64,000 nt of DNA from Segatella paludivivens DSM 17968 = JCM 13650 (GCF_000373185.1 NZ_KB890649.1:62001-126000); one strand, 5' to 3'; shown: positions 1 to 9,080, counted from the first letter of the stretch. The notes: generated from the letters alone by a model not told the origin. Made by a program: numbers and translations.

Positions 1-113
1 TCTACACCTGCGTTTGGATTGACAATATCAGCAGTGTCATTGTCAGTGCATGAGAATATAGCTACTGTTGACAGTCCTAAGAATAAAGTTTTGCTGATTT
101 TTGATAATTTCAT
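1..113 (-). CDS. Lipoprotein, N-terminal fragment (runs off the window)
   Basis: Only the first 37 codons are in the window. They encode a short basic start, a hydrophobic stretch and a cysteine at residue 22 preceded by AIFS, followed by acidic residues (TDNDTAD). This is the pattern of a Bacteroidota lipoprotein exported to the outer membrane. The gene follows the imelysin gene on the same strand after 82 bp and is probably the third gene of that unit. In related genomes imelysin genes often have a DUF4856 or second imelysin-like lipoprotein next to them; that identity is a guess, as no diagnostic domain is visible here. Confidence 0.7.
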   Translation of the reverse strand, partial: MKLSKISKTLFLGLSTVAIFSCTDNDTADIVNPNAGV

Positions 114-195
114 AATGTGGGTATTTAATAGTTTAAAGGAGAATGCCATATTAAATGGCAAACTCCTTTTCTAAATATAAAATAATTATGATGGG

Positions 196-1404
196 TTATT
201 TATTTGTTTTCTGTACAAACTGGTCTGCCGCACTTAATGCATCGCTAAGTTCCTGACATGCAGAAATAGCTTTAGCACATTGTGCATTCTTATAATTATT
301 TACGAATGGTGCAGGGATTGCTTTTATTTGTGCCAATGCATTCGTTATGGCTGTTTCAACACGCTTACCAGTTTCTGCGTCATATTTAGCAAAATAATCA
401 TGGAATGATTTTCCGTTGCTGCGATTATTTGCAGTTCCACCATACCAAATGTTTTCAATACTGTGTATGTTGTTTTGGAAATCAATAAGTGAATGTTGAC
501 TATATGGTGATTCAATGTAGCTAACGTCAGCACCAGAGTATGGGTTGTTAATCTTCGTGTTACCCACTTCATCTGCAATTCCTGCTGCTCCATGATCACC
601 GCTAAGAATAGCACTTACTGCTGCTTTGACAGATGTATATGTACTACCTGTGTTTCCTGCATTCTGTAGGTCATATCCGTATGACTTTTCAAGGTCAGTT
701 GTGTATGCCTTTCCAAGATTGTCTAGTTTGTCGAAATGACTTTTTGATGCGTTTTCGTTCCAAGAGCATTCCAATTGATAAACACTGTTGCGTAAGTCTT
801 CTGACACAGCAGTTGCAAATTCAATCTCTCGGCTACCACTTACTGTGGTGAAATCCATTCCGTCTTGATTGTATGTATCTTTACTGTTTAGCTCTTGTGC
901 ATTTCTGCTTTTTCCGTCACGGAATAATATAAACTCGATTCCATGAAAGCCGATAAGACTTTGATCGTAATTGCTTGCAGTTGCAATGCTGTTATTACTT
1001 GTTAGCAACTTTTGTAAAGAAGCAAGGTCCAGCGGCCATGAGTCAATATGTGGATCAATGCTGAAGTGTGAAGCTGCACCAAGTAAGAAAGCCTCGCTGC
1101 GTTCATAATTGCTTCGTGCATTTAGAAATATCTTGCATGCGGCATCTACTTGTGTCTGAGTAATGTTGCCTGTTTTCATTGCAGCCAGTGCCTCGTAAAG
1201 TTGAGAACAACTATCAGCAAGAGCCTTGTATGTAGGATTAATTGTGTTGTTCACGTCTGCGGCTATAGCTTGTTGCAGCAGTTGGTCTCCTTCACTTAAT
1301 GTGGTAGATGATGTTTTGTTATCATCATCAGAACAAGATGACATTCCGAGTGTAAATACAGAACTTAGTAGTAATGCTATTGAATAGCTTGCTAATTTTT
1401 TCAT
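196..1404 (-). CDS. Imelysin family (M75 / EfeO-like) lipoprotein
   Basis: A 402-residue lipoprotein: signal peptide with the lipid-attachment cysteine at about residue 24 (MSSC, then SDDD). The imelysin signature GxHxxE is seen as G152-F-H154-G-I-E157. The family (peptidase M75, related to EfeO and IrpA) consists of envelope helical-bundle proteins linked to iron acquisition; peptidase activity is doubtful. It lies 41 bp after a porin-like gene and before another lipoprotein on the same strand, so the three probably form one unit for uptake of a metal or small ligand. The ligand cannot be read from the sequence. Confidence 0.88.
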   Translation of the reverse strand: MKKLASYSIALLLSSVFTLGMSSCSDDDNKTSSTTLSEGDQLLQQAIAADVNNTINPTYKALADSCSQLYEALAAMKTGNITQTQVDAACKIFLNARSNYERSEAFLLGAASHFSIDPHIDSWPLDLASLQKLLTSNNSIATASNYDQSLIGFHGIEFILFRDGKSRNAQELNSKDTYNQDGMDFTTVSGSREIEFATAVSEDLRNSVYQLECSWNENASKSHFDKLDNLGKAYTTDLEKSYGYDLQNAGNTGSTYTSVKAAVSAILSGDHGAAGIADEVGNTKINNPYSGADVSYIESPYSQHSLIDFQNNIHSIENIWYGGTANNRSNGKSFHDYFAKYDAETGKRVETAITNALAQIKAIPAPFVNNYKNAQCAKAISACQELSDALSAADQFVQKTNK

Positions 1405-1445
1405 TTTCTTTGTTTTAAATTATTATAATTGATTATATATATTCT

Positions 1446-2762
1446 TTATAGGAAGAAACCTTCGTATGCTATTCCGATAGAAATAGAAGGTTCGTCGTTA
1501 TATCCGCTTTTCAGGAATCTTTTTGAGTACTCTGCTTTTAAAGCAATTTGTGGAATAGGGTAGTAGTTGACTCCAAAGGCCATACGATTCTTTTTTGTAT
1601 ATGGATAAGCAGGTTCTTCTGATGTAGGTATATATGAGTTGTAATATTCATAATGTCCGAATACATAGAATTTTTGTTTATCTTGTCTTAGTTTTTGAAT
1701 CTGTGAAAACACATCCCATCCAGCCTCAATGCCAGTAGCGATTGCAGCTTTGCCTACATAATCTCGATTGAATGGAGATGTTTTGGTCTGTCTTCCGGTA
1801 AGCAGTCTCACGTCGTTAGCATCGCCCAGATGTCCGTAGTCAAAGTTTCCTCTCACAATCCAGTTGTGGGCATTGTATGTAAAATCAAATGTACCTATTG
1901 TCACCGCTCCTTTTAGGTTTCTTGAACTAGCCTCTTTACTTGCTTCGCGACCTAGCGAGTTATCAATGCTATGACCGTAATATCCGCTTACGCCAAGTCT
2001 TAATCCTGGTATAGAATAGTTGTCAATTCTTAGTGCTACGGCATATTTGTTAGAAGGTTCAAACTCAAATGCTGTTGTTCCACCTTTCTGTATCCAGTTG
2101 TCACGACTGAAACTCAAAGCATTTAATCCAGCTAGTAACTGTACTTCATATCTGAATTTGCCTAACATCCCCCAAACGCTAGCTCCTGTCTGATGCCATG
2201 TGCATGGAAATATCGTAGCTTCGCCTTCCGGTCTGTATACCGTAAAGAAGTTTAGTGGTTCGTGATGTGCATTTGTAAGTCCTATTGGCACAACGATGTG
2301 ACCGAAACGAAGATTCATTGCGCGAGAAAACGACTTCTGAATCCAAAACTGTTCTAGTTCCACTTCTCCACCTTTTTCTACTTCCTGTTCCCATTCTCCG
2401 CTTTCTTCATATTCCTTTTCAAATGAGCTTCCTGTTCCACCGTGTTCAAATTCAATTTCAGAGCCTATTGTCCAGCCTTTACCAAAGTCATAACTTAGAT
2501 ATATTACTGCATGTGGAATGTCAAATTTTCCATGACTCGGATCATTCTTGTAGGCGCTTGCCTTTGAATATCTATACACATTGTCACTAAAGAATTCGCG
2601 ACTGTATGCCACTTCTCCGTATCCACCAACACTTAGTTTTTGCTTGTTGGCATGATTCATTACACTGTCTGATGCTGATACCTGTGCGCTTGAAGTACTT
2701 GGAACAGATAAACCTATTCCTGCTAATACGCATGCTGTAAATACATGTTTTAAATTATTCAT
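1446..2762 (-). CDS. Porin-like outer-membrane beta-barrel protein
   Basis: 438 residues with a signal peptide cleaved near A26-Q27. The mature protein is rich in alternating aromatic/polar strands typical of outer-membrane barrels (GGYGEVAYSREF near the start, many DFTYNAHNW-like strands) and ends in an aromatic-rich strand (YEGFFL). It resembles the phosphate-selective porin O/P-like group of Bacteroidota, but substrate cannot be inferred. An acidic insertion around residues 115-140 (several E runs) probably forms an extracellular loop. First gene of the unit with the imelysin lipoprotein. Its start is preceded by an unusually long leader with large inverted repeats, suggesting post-initiation control. 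Confidence 0.8.
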   Translation of the reverse strand: MNNLKHVFTACVLAGIGLSVPSTSSAQVSASDSVMNHANKQKLSVGGYGEVAYSREFFSDNVYRYSKASAYKNDPSHGKFDIPHAVIYLSYDFGKGWTIGSEIEFEHGGTGSSFEKEYEESGEWEQEVEKGGEVELEQFWIQKSFSRAMNLRFGHIVVPIGLTNAHHEPLNFFTVYRPEGEATIFPCTWHQTGASVWGMLGKFRYEVQLLAGLNALSFSRDNWIQKGGTTAFEFEPSNKYAVALRIDNYSIPGLRLGVSGYYGHSIDNSLGREASKEASSRNLKGAVTIGTFDFTYNAHNWIVRGNFDYGHLGDANDVRLLTGRQTKTSPFNRDYVGKAAIATGIEAGWDVFSQIQKLRQDKQKFYVFGHYEYYNSYIPTSEEPAYPYTKKNRMAFGVNYYPIPQIALKAEYSKRFLKSGYNDEPSISIGIAYEGFFL

Positions 2763-2975
2763 TTATCTTTTTCTTAGTTATTATTTATTCTATCTTAAAT
2801 CCCAGATTGCTGCTTAGAATTGATAAACAACATAATCTGGGATACGCAATGGAAAAGTGTCTTTCAATTTGCTGTCTCGTCTTAAGGTTAGTCTTTTTTC
2901 ATGTAAGGATCTTTTATATAATCTAACCTTAAAAATCGGGAGTGACAATCTTCGTCACCTTTCCATTTCGTTTTC
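2763..2975 (-). promoter_or_regulatory. Long structured 5' leader of the porin/imelysin operon
   Basis: From the predicted transcription start (about 2975) to the porin ATG (2762) there are about 210 nt with three possible stems, read on the minus strand: GTGAC/GTCAC (2958-2954 with 2946-2942), TTAAGGTTAG/CTAACCTTAA (2932-2923 with 2891-2882, perfect 10 bp) and ATCCCAGATT/AATCTGGGAT (2843-2834 with 2808-2799, perfect 10 bp). The last ends about 36 nt before the start codon. It matches no riboswitch consensus that I recognise. Confidence 0.5.
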
Positions 2976-2980
2976 GTCTG

Positions 2981-3011
2981 CAAAGTTATGGCGAATGTTA
3001 AAGCAATGCAA
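2981..3011 (-). promoter_or_regulatory. Promoter of the porin/imelysin operon
   Basis: Minus-strand -7 element TAACTTTG (2988-2981) with a TTG at 3011-3009, spacing 20 bp, matching the Bacteroidales consensus TTTG-N20-TAnnTTTG. It predicts a start near 2975 and hence the long leader. Confidence 0.6.
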
Positions 3012-3012
3012 T

Positions 3013-3404
3013 ACTCAAAAATCGGTAAATTGGCAATCAACATATCTAGGTATAGCCTGTAGAATAGGCATTCTTGCATGCCTAAAATTCAAATTCATTA
3101 CATTTAGGTATTGTGGTTATAAACGAATAATTATAACTTTGCAGCAGATAAATTATATATTCATTTTATGATTCAATCAAATATCATGATGCATATAATT
3201 ATATGATGTAGGATATGTATAATAGAATATTAGTAAACATACAAATTAAATTTCTTTAGAGTAAATGAATAGATGAAAATTAATAATGTTTTTGTACTGT
3301 ATAAGGCTGCCAGTGATGGTAGCCCTATATGATTTATGATTCTTTGATTTTGATGGATAGTGTTAAAAGTTAGTATAAATAACGGATAATGTCATTATTT
3401 TTAA
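3013..3404. other. Intergenic region without a recognised gene
   Basis: AT-rich spacer between the divergent porin and DUF4153 genes. A small hairpin GGCTGCC/GGTAGCC lies at about 3305-3324. A TATCTTTG box at 3405-3412 may serve the downstream gene, but no good -33 element accompanies it. No coding region is supported. Confidence 0.5.
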
Positions 3405-3476
3405 TATCTTTGTACTTATAATAGGCATCATTGTTTATTTGAATTTACGTTAAGATTAATTTAATACCTTTGAAAA

Positions 3477-5135
3477 ATGAAAAAACTTACACTTGAACAA
3501 ATATCAGACAGCTTTATTCTTAGTTGTAAACGTTTCCCAATTTGCATATTTTTCCTGTTATGGTTGGCGGTTAGCTTAGTCTATTTTGGTTCTGGTGATT
3601 ATAGTGATGCTAAGTTTTTCAATATATTCTATTCTGCATCGACTGCACTTTTGACCTGTGCTCTTCGTCTTTGGGAGGAAGAAGTTGAGGATTTGAAGCG
3701 ATGCCGAGTTATTCAGGGAGCAATACATGTATGTTGGTTGGCGGTAGCTGTTTATATTAGTTTTTATTGTGATATTAATCAGACTGTTTTGAATAGTGTA
3801 TTTGCATTATCATTTACTATTGCTATCGCATTTTTTATCGTTCCATTCTTCAAGGATAACGATGATATATCTTTATGGAAATTTACTTTCCATACATTCT
3901 TGATATCTATTTTGTCATTTGCTGTGGCTCAAATTCTTATGGGTGGCGTATTGCTGCTTCTAGAATCTTTCCGGCAATTGTTTGGTTTAGTTTTATGGAA
4001 CGATGCTGCCTATGATGTTGCAGTTGTATGTAACGGTTTTATAGCACCATTTTTATTTCTTCAGCTTATTCCCAAGCATGATAAGATGCATAATGATTCA
4101 GTGAAAGGACTTCCTAAATTTATGTATGGTATCATCCATTATCTATTTATTCCTCTTACGGTGGTCTATCTTATCACACTCTATGCTTATGCCGTAAAGA
4201 TTCTTCTTCTGTGGGAATTGCCAGAGGGGTGGGTCTCATGGCTAGTAACTGTTTTGATGACTTTGATGACAATCATTATTATTGCCGTTTATCCGTCTCA
4301 GTTTGTTGAGGGCCATGATGTAGATAAGAAGATTGTTAAATGGCTTCCTATGTTTGTATTGCCATTATTATTATTGATGTCAATTGGTATATTACGTAGA
4401 ATTAGTGATTATGGTATAACAGTAAATAGACTCTATATATCCTTATTCAATCTGTGGTGTTATGGCGTATGTATCTGGTTAATTGTCAGTAAGGCTAGAA
4501 GAATCGTATGGATTCCAATCTCGTTCACAGTATTGCTTTTACTTTCTTCTGTTGGCCCACAAAACTTTTCAAGTTTAGCATTTTCTTATTTGAAATCTGA
4601 TGTAATAAAGAGTTTGAAGATGACAAAAGTTGCAAAACTTCCAATGGATTTTGCTACATATAAAAAGTGGATAAAACAGAAAGATGCCTCAATGGGTGAT
4701 ATCATCAACAATCTTTATTATCTTAAATCTCAGTTTGGTAACAAGGTCTTGACTGATATTGCAGATTCTCTTACTCTTGAGAGAATTAATTCTTTCGGCG
4801 AAGATAAACGTATTCTTGATATAGAAATTAATAATGTAGGCGAAGAAAATGCTATAATGATTCCTTGTGGTTATAAGCATATAATACCTGCTTATCGTTA
4901 TAATGAACATAAGGTTAAGGTAGATGGAGATAAAATCAGTTTTATTGTTGAGTACGTAGCTAATGGTCAAAAATTGAAGTTACCGATAGATATTTCTATC
5001 AAAAAATTGAAGAGTATAGAGAATTCAAAATATATTGTACCTGTCAAGTGTAGCAATGCTGTGTTATATTTTTCAGTGTTTTCATTCTATGAAAACTCTA
5101 AAACATTATATTTTTATGGTACAATCTTCTATTGA
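3477..5135 (+). CDS. DUF4153 family integral membrane protein
   Basis: 552 residues. Roughly residues 20-370 form about ten hydrophobic segments in a polytopic membrane domain (ICIFFLLWLAVSLVYF, LLTCALRLWEEE, LPMFVLPLLLLMSIG are typical stretches), followed by a soluble C-terminal part of about 180 residues. The N-terminal half matches DUF4153, a Bacteroidota membrane family of unknown function. The start at 3477 gives a natural N-terminus (MKKLTLEQISD). A TACCTTTG box lies only 5 bp before the ATG, so the active promoter is more likely the TATCTTTG at 3405. Neighbours give no functional clue. Confidence 0.8.
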   Translation: MKKLTLEQISDSFILSCKRFPICIFFLLWLAVSLVYFGSGDYSDAKFFNIFYSASTALLTCALRLWEEEVEDLKRCRVIQGAIHVCWLAVAVYISFYCDINQTVLNSVFALSFTIAIAFFIVPFFKDNDDISLWKFTFHTFLISILSFAVAQILMGGVLLLLESFRQLFGLVLWNDAAYDVAVVCNGFIAPFLFLQLIPKHDKMHNDSVKGLPKFMYGIIHYLFIPLTVVYLITLYAYAVKILLLWELPEGWVSWLVTVLMTLMTIIIIAVYPSQFVEGHDVDKKIVKWLPMFVLPLLLLMSIGILRRISDYGITVNRLYISLFNLWCYGVCIWLIVSKARRIVWIPISFTVLLLLSSVGPQNFSSLAFSYLKSDVIKSLKMTKVAKLPMDFATYKKWIKQKDASMGDIINNLYYLKSQFGNKVLTDIADSLTLERINSFGEDKRILDIEINNVGEENAIMIPCGYKHIIPAYRYNEHKVKVDGDKISFIVEYVANGQKLKLPIDISIKKLKSIENSKYIVPVKCSNAVLYFSVFSFYENSKTLYFYGTIFY

Positions 5136-5154
5136 TAATACCTAGAAATGATTA

Positions 5155-5185
5155 TTGTGATTATGATTAATTTTATGTAATTTTG
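5155..5185 (+). promoter_or_regulatory. Promoter of the hemerythrin-LuxR gene
   Basis: TTG at 5155-5157 and TAATTTTG at 5178-5185 with 20 bp between, a good Bacteroidales promoter. Start predicted near 5192. Confidence 0.6.
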
Positions 5186-5214
5186 CAAACGATAATAAAT
5201 AATATACAGAAGAA

Positions 5215-6171
5215 ATGAAAAATCAGAAAATGTATGAGGCTGACGATCAGATGATTTCCCTTATAAGAGATAATTACAATATATTGCAGAGTTTGGGAGG
5301 TTTCGGTCTAAGTTTAGGATTTGGCGACAAGACTGTGAGACAAGTCTGTGAAGAACAAAAGGTAGACTGTTATACATTTTTGGCTGTTGTGAATTTTACT
5401 ATCAATGGTTATACTGATGTAGATAATGAGGAACGTCTTTCATTACCTACACTATTGCATTATCTTAAAGCTAGCCATGACTATTATCTGGGTTTCCAGT
5501 TACCTTTTATACGCAAGGAGTTAGAGGATGCCCTTGATAAGACTGATAATTTGGCTATGCTGATACTTAAACTTTATGATGAGTATGCACGTGAAATACG
5601 CATGCACATGCGTTATGAAGAGAAAACAGTATTTCCTTATGTAGAATCATTGATTGAAAATCAGTCTTCTGTTAGTTATGATATTGACACATACTCAAAG
5701 CATCATAGTCAGATTGATAAAAAATTAAAGGAACTAAAGAATATTATTATCAAGTATCTGCCAAGTGATGAGTTGCATAACAATCAGCTCACAGCTACAT
5801 TATATGATATATATAATAATGAGGACTGGTTGATGCAGCATTCAAAAGTGGAAGACCACATTTTTATACCAGCCATAAGACGACTGGAGCATAAGACAAG
5901 ACAGAATGATGTCTCTGTGAAGATATCAAACATGATCAATAAAAATTCAGAAAGTAATGAAACGATTAGTGATAGAGAGAAAGATGTTATAATAAGTCTT
6001 GTTCAGGGAATGAGCAACAAAGAGATTGCCGATCACCTGTGTATTTCTATTAATACCGTTATCACGCATCGTAGAAATATTGCCAGAAAGTTACAGATCC
6101 ATAGTGCTGCCGGACTAACTATTTATGCAATCGTAAATAATTTAGTTGATATCTCTGCGGTAAAACTATAA
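5215..6171 (+). CDS. Hemerythrin-domain LuxR-type transcription regulator
   Basis: 318 residues in three parts. Residues about 5-65 resemble the DUF542/ScdA N-terminal domain of the RIC (YtfE) di-iron proteins (GLSLGFGDKTVRQVC). Residues about 78-225 form a hemerythrin-like HHE bundle with candidate di-iron ligands H82/H88, H131 with E135, H163/H164 and H209 with E213. Residues 250-318 are a LuxR-type helix-turn-helix (SDREKDV, NKEIADHL, NTVITHRRNI). The fusion suggests a regulator that senses oxygen, nitric oxide or iron-sulphur damage through a di-iron centre; this is inference. Its HTH is strikingly like that of the convergent neighbour that ends 1 bp away, so the two are probably paralogous regulators. 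Confidence 0.85.
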   Translation: MKNQKMYEADDQMISLIRDNYNILQSLGGFGLSLGFGDKTVRQVCEEQKVDCYTFLAVVNFTINGYTDVDNEERLSLPTLLHYLKASHDYYLGFQLPFIRKELEDALDKTDNLAMLILKLYDEYAREIRMHMRYEEKTVFPYVESLIENQSSVSYDIDTYSKHHSQIDKKLKELKNIIIKYLPSDELHNNQLTATLYDIYNNEDWLMQHSKVEDHIFIPAIRRLEHKTRQNDVSVKISNMINKNSESNETISDREKDVIISLVQGMSNKEIADHLCISINTVITHRRNIARKLQIHSAAGLTIYAIVNNLVDISAVKL

Positions 6172-6172
6172 T

Positions 6173-6793
6173 TTAAATATTGTTGATGTCAACATATCCG
6201 TGCATTACTGCATAAATAGTTAGTGCACTTACGCTCTTCAGTCCCAATTTATCCATGATATTCTTGCGGTGACTGATTACTGTTGTAAGACCAATATTCA
6301 GTTGGTCTGCTATTTCCTTATTAATTAATCCTTGCACGATTAGTGATAACACTTCAATTTCTCTGTCGCTAAGAATCTTTGTCTTTACAGGCTGTATCGT
6401 TTTAGGAAGATTTTTTCCTCCTGCATGACCGTGTTGTTCAAGTTGTAGCAGTGATTTTACAAGTTGTTCTTCTGGCACATTTATGCATAAGCTCTTGAAG
6501 TAGCTCATCTGTGTACTTGGATCGTTAGATGTAGTAAGTACGATCGTCTTGTGCTTGCGTTCCAAGAAGGCTGTTCTGTTTTCCAAAACAATCTTGATTG
6601 CAACGAAATAATGGAAGAAACTATCCATGTCATCCATTTGTAGTGCTTCGTAAGAGTTGAAAGTATCAATCTCTATTGAAGGCATCACATTCTGCAACAT
6701 CGTTTTCAGTCCAATAACAGCCAATGTGTTATTGTCTACGATGGCGATTTTAGGTTTAAACCCCATTGTGGTATTATGTAATGTTTCGTTCAT
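6173..6793 (-). CDS. LuxR-type regulator with a degenerate receiver domain
   Basis: 206 residues. Residues 14-120 have the layout of a response-regulator receiver (KPKIAIVDNNTLAVIGL) but lack a phospho-acceptor aspartate: the expected LDxxMP strand is replaced by FVAIKIVLEN, and the conserved lysine motif near the end is absent. Residues about 138-206 form a LuxR HTH (SDREIEVLSLIVQG, NKEIADQL, TTVISHRKNI). The start at M1 is kept, although M10 is an alternative. It lies 20 bp after the phospholipase D-like gene and is likely the last gene of the kdsA operon. It probably acts independently of phosphorylation. Confidence 0.85.
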   Translation of the reverse strand: MNETLHNTTMGFKPKIAIVDNNTLAVIGLKTMLQNVMPSIEIDTFNSYEALQMDDMDSFFHYFVAIKIVLENRTAFLERKHKTIVLTTSNDPSTQMSYFKSLCINVPEEQLVKSLLQLEQHGHAGGKNLPKTIQPVKTKILSDREIEVLSLIVQGLINKEIADQLNIGLTTVISHRKNIMDKLGLKSVSALTIYAVMHGYVDINNI

Positions 6794-6813
6794 ATTTCAA
6801 TTATAAAGTAGAA

Positions 6814-8079
6814 TTATAGGAATGGAGCAAGTAGATGTCCGAACCAGCCTCTGAACTTTTGCCATGGATCTCTCCATTTATCCCATCTAGCCTGAGTAAG
6901 TCTGAAACAGTTTGCTTTCTCTGTGTCAAACATATTGTCAAGTTCTTGTGTTGTGCATTTGTCAATTATCACAGCGTTGTCTTCATAGTCCCAGCTAAGG
7001 CTTCGCGCATTCAGGTTTGCACTTCCCACAGTGCACACTCTTCCGTCAACCATAATGATTTTTGTATGGTGGAATCCTGGTTTATACATCCATATATTGC
7101 AGCCTGCTTTCATCAACTTGTGTGCATTATAGAATCCGCAGTCTGGGGTCAGAGGAATATCGTTTCTTATGCTTAGCATTATATCCACTTTCACACCGCG
7201 CTTTACAGCATTTTTGAGTGCCTTCTTTATTTCGTGGTTTAGTGTAAAATATGGATTTATAATTTTTATGCTGTCTTGAGCATCGTTTATCGCAGCGAGA
7301 TAAAACTGTCTGATAATCTTGTTCGAAGTATGTGGCTCTCTGTTCACAATACCTATCATCTTGTTTCCTGCCGATTCACATAAGTCAGGTTTCAGCCCTT
7401 TTATGTAATCTGCGTTGGTTACGCCTCGATAATATTGTTGTCCATGAACGTTCTGACCACTCACTTTATTCCACATCTTTAGGAATATAGCTTGAAGCGT
7501 GTTAACCTCGTCGCCTTCTATGCGACAGTGCATATCGTGCCATTCGCCTACATCCTCAGTTCCGGTTATGTAATAGTCGGCAACGTTCATACCGCCTGTA
7601 TATGCAATTTTTCCATCAATGACAACAATCTTTCTGTGGTCACGAGAAAACACATGATTTATCCACGGAAATGTAATCGGGTCGAATTTATATATTTCAA
7701 TTCCCTTTGCACGTATCTTTTCAAGATACTTGTTTTTAAGCGGGCGGTTGTTGGATGAGTTTCCAAAGGCATCAAACAAAGCCCTTACCTCGACACCCTG
7801 TCGCGCTTTCTCTTCTAGAATTTTGAACAGAAGTCCTGCAATAGAGTCGTTGCGGAAATTGAAATATTCAAGATGAACGCTTTTATGAGCCTGTCGTATA
7901 GCTTTGAATAAGTCGTCAAATTTTTCTTGTCCTGTTTTTAGAAGCGTTATCGAGTTGTTGTGTGAAAACTTTATTCCACAGTTGCGCAAATCTCTTACGA
8001 TAAGAGAGTCGGAAGTTTGAGCACTACAGAAAGAGCAGCACAATATTAGAAATGAAAATATTAACTTTCTCAATGACAT
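6814..8079 (-). CDS. Phospholipase D / cardiolipin synthase-like secreted protein
   Basis: 421 residues with an N-terminal signal peptide (residues 1-20, LILCCSFCSA) and two HxKx4D catalytic motifs: H148-R-K150-IVVI-D155 and H338-T-K340-IIMV-D345, each followed by the usual G(G/S) block. Two HKD motifs in one chain define the phospholipase D superfamily; bacterial members with this spacing are often cardiolipin synthases. Unlike typical ClsA it has a cleavable-looking signal and no pair of N-terminal membrane helices, so an envelope-exposed phosphatidyltransferase or phospholipase is possible. It sits 16 bp after kdsD in a lipopolysaccharide-core operon. Confidence 0.85.
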   Translation of the reverse strand: MSLRKLIFSFLILCCSFCSAQTSDSLIVRDLRNCGIKFSHNNSITLLKTGQEKFDDLFKAIRQAHKSVHLEYFNFRNDSIAGLLFKILEEKARQGVEVRALFDAFGNSSNNRPLKNKYLEKIRAKGIEIYKFDPITFPWINHVFSRDHRKIVVIDGKIAYTGGMNVADYYITGTEDVGEWHDMHCRIEGDEVNTLQAIFLKMWNKVSGQNVHGQQYYRGVTNADYIKGLKPDLCESAGNKMIGIVNREPHTSNKIIRQFYLAAINDAQDSIKIINPYFTLNHEIKKALKNAVKRGVKVDIMLSIRNDIPLTPDCGFYNAHKLMKAGCNIWMYKPGFHHTKIIMVDGRVCTVGSANLNARSLSWDYEDNAVIIDKCTTQELDNMFDTEKANCFRLTQARWDKWRDPWQKFRGWFGHLLAPFL

Positions 8080-8095
8080 GTAAACGTTCTTTCTG

Positions 8096-9076
8096 TTAAA
8101 TCATGCAAGCATAATGATCGACTACGCCAAGCAGATGCTCGTCTTCATCAACAACTAGTACTGTATGTATTTTGTGTTGGTGCATAATTCGTTGGACCTC
8201 ACTAATCTTTGTTGTCGGTAATACCAGTTTTGGTGTGCGTGTCATGATGTCGCTCACTGTATGGTCGAAGAATTTTGCTTGCCATTTTTCCATAGCTCGG
8301 CGAATGTCTCCGTCGGTAATCAGTCCGATCACCTTATTGTCGTCTTCAACTGAAACTCCAAGTCCAAGTTGTCCCTTACTTACTCTGATGATAGCTTCTC
8401 CAAGGTGCATGTCCTGAGGTACTATAGGAAGATCGTCTACACGCATTACATCTGATGCTGTTGTAAGAAGACGTTTTCCAAGTTCTCCTCCAGGGTGGAA
8501 CTGCGCAAAGTCCTGTGGTTTAAAGTCTCTTACCTGCATTAGAGCGATTGCTAGCGCGTCACCCATTGCTAGTGCGGCAGTAGTGCTGCTTGTAGGAGCT
8601 AGATTCAGCGGACATGCTTCTTTCTCCACCTTCACCTGTATATGTGCGTTGCTGTATTTTGCCAATAGTGAATTTGGATTACATGTCATAGATATAATCG
8701 GAATATTCATGTGTAGTACCATTGGGATGAAGCGAAGTAATTCGTCAGTCTGTCCAGAATTACTTAGTGCCAATACAACGTCGCTGGAAGTCATCACCCC
8801 TAAATCACCATGATATACATCCAAAGGGCTGATGAAGAATGCTGGTGTACCTGTTGAAGCCAATGTCGCAGCAATCTTCGCGCCAATATTTCCACTTTTT
8901 CCTACCCCGGTAACGATAATCTTTCCGTTGCAGTTATACATCATGTCTACAGCCTTCGTGAAGTTGTCGTCTATCTGCGGTATCAAGTCTGTGATAGCCT
9001 GTGATTCATCGCTTAATGCCTGAATGCCCCAATCACAAACGTGTTTCAGTCTTTCTTCAATATGTATGTCGTTCAT
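8096..9076 (-). CDS. kdsD: Arabinose-5-phosphate isomerase (KpsF/GutQ family)
   Basis: 326 residues: an N-terminal SIS sugar-isomerase domain (GVGKSGNIGAKIAATLAS around residues 57-74, then ALSNSGQTDELL), a conserved FHPGGELGKRLL linker, and two C-terminal CBS domains (residues about 210-326). The enzyme converts ribulose-5-phosphate to arabinose-5-phosphate, the first step of Kdo synthesis for lipopolysaccharide. It begins 4 bp after kdsA, whose product uses this arabinose-5-phosphate, which makes the assignment secure. Full family length. Confidence 0.95.
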   Translation of the reverse strand: MNDIHIEERLKHVCDWGIQALSDESQAITDLIPQIDDNFTKAVDMMYNCNGKIIVTGVGKSGNIGAKIAATLASTGTPAFFISPLDVYHGDLGVMTSSDVVLALSNSGQTDELLRFIPMVLHMNIPIISMTCNPNSLLAKYSNAHIQVKVEKEACPLNLAPTSSTTAALAMGDALAIALMQVRDFKPQDFAQFHPGGELGKRLLTTASDVMRVDDLPIVPQDMHLGEAIIRVSKGQLGLGVSVEDDNKVIGLITDGDIRRAMEKWQAKFFDHTVSDIMTRTPKLVLPTTKISEVQRIMHQHKIHTVLVVDEDEHLLGVVDHYACMI

Positions 9077-9080
9077 TTTG

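Noticed and set aside
2857..3171. Plus-strand frame of 104 codons in the porin upstream region
   Set aside because: It lies on top of the porin leader hairpins and promoter and has no recognisable protein features.
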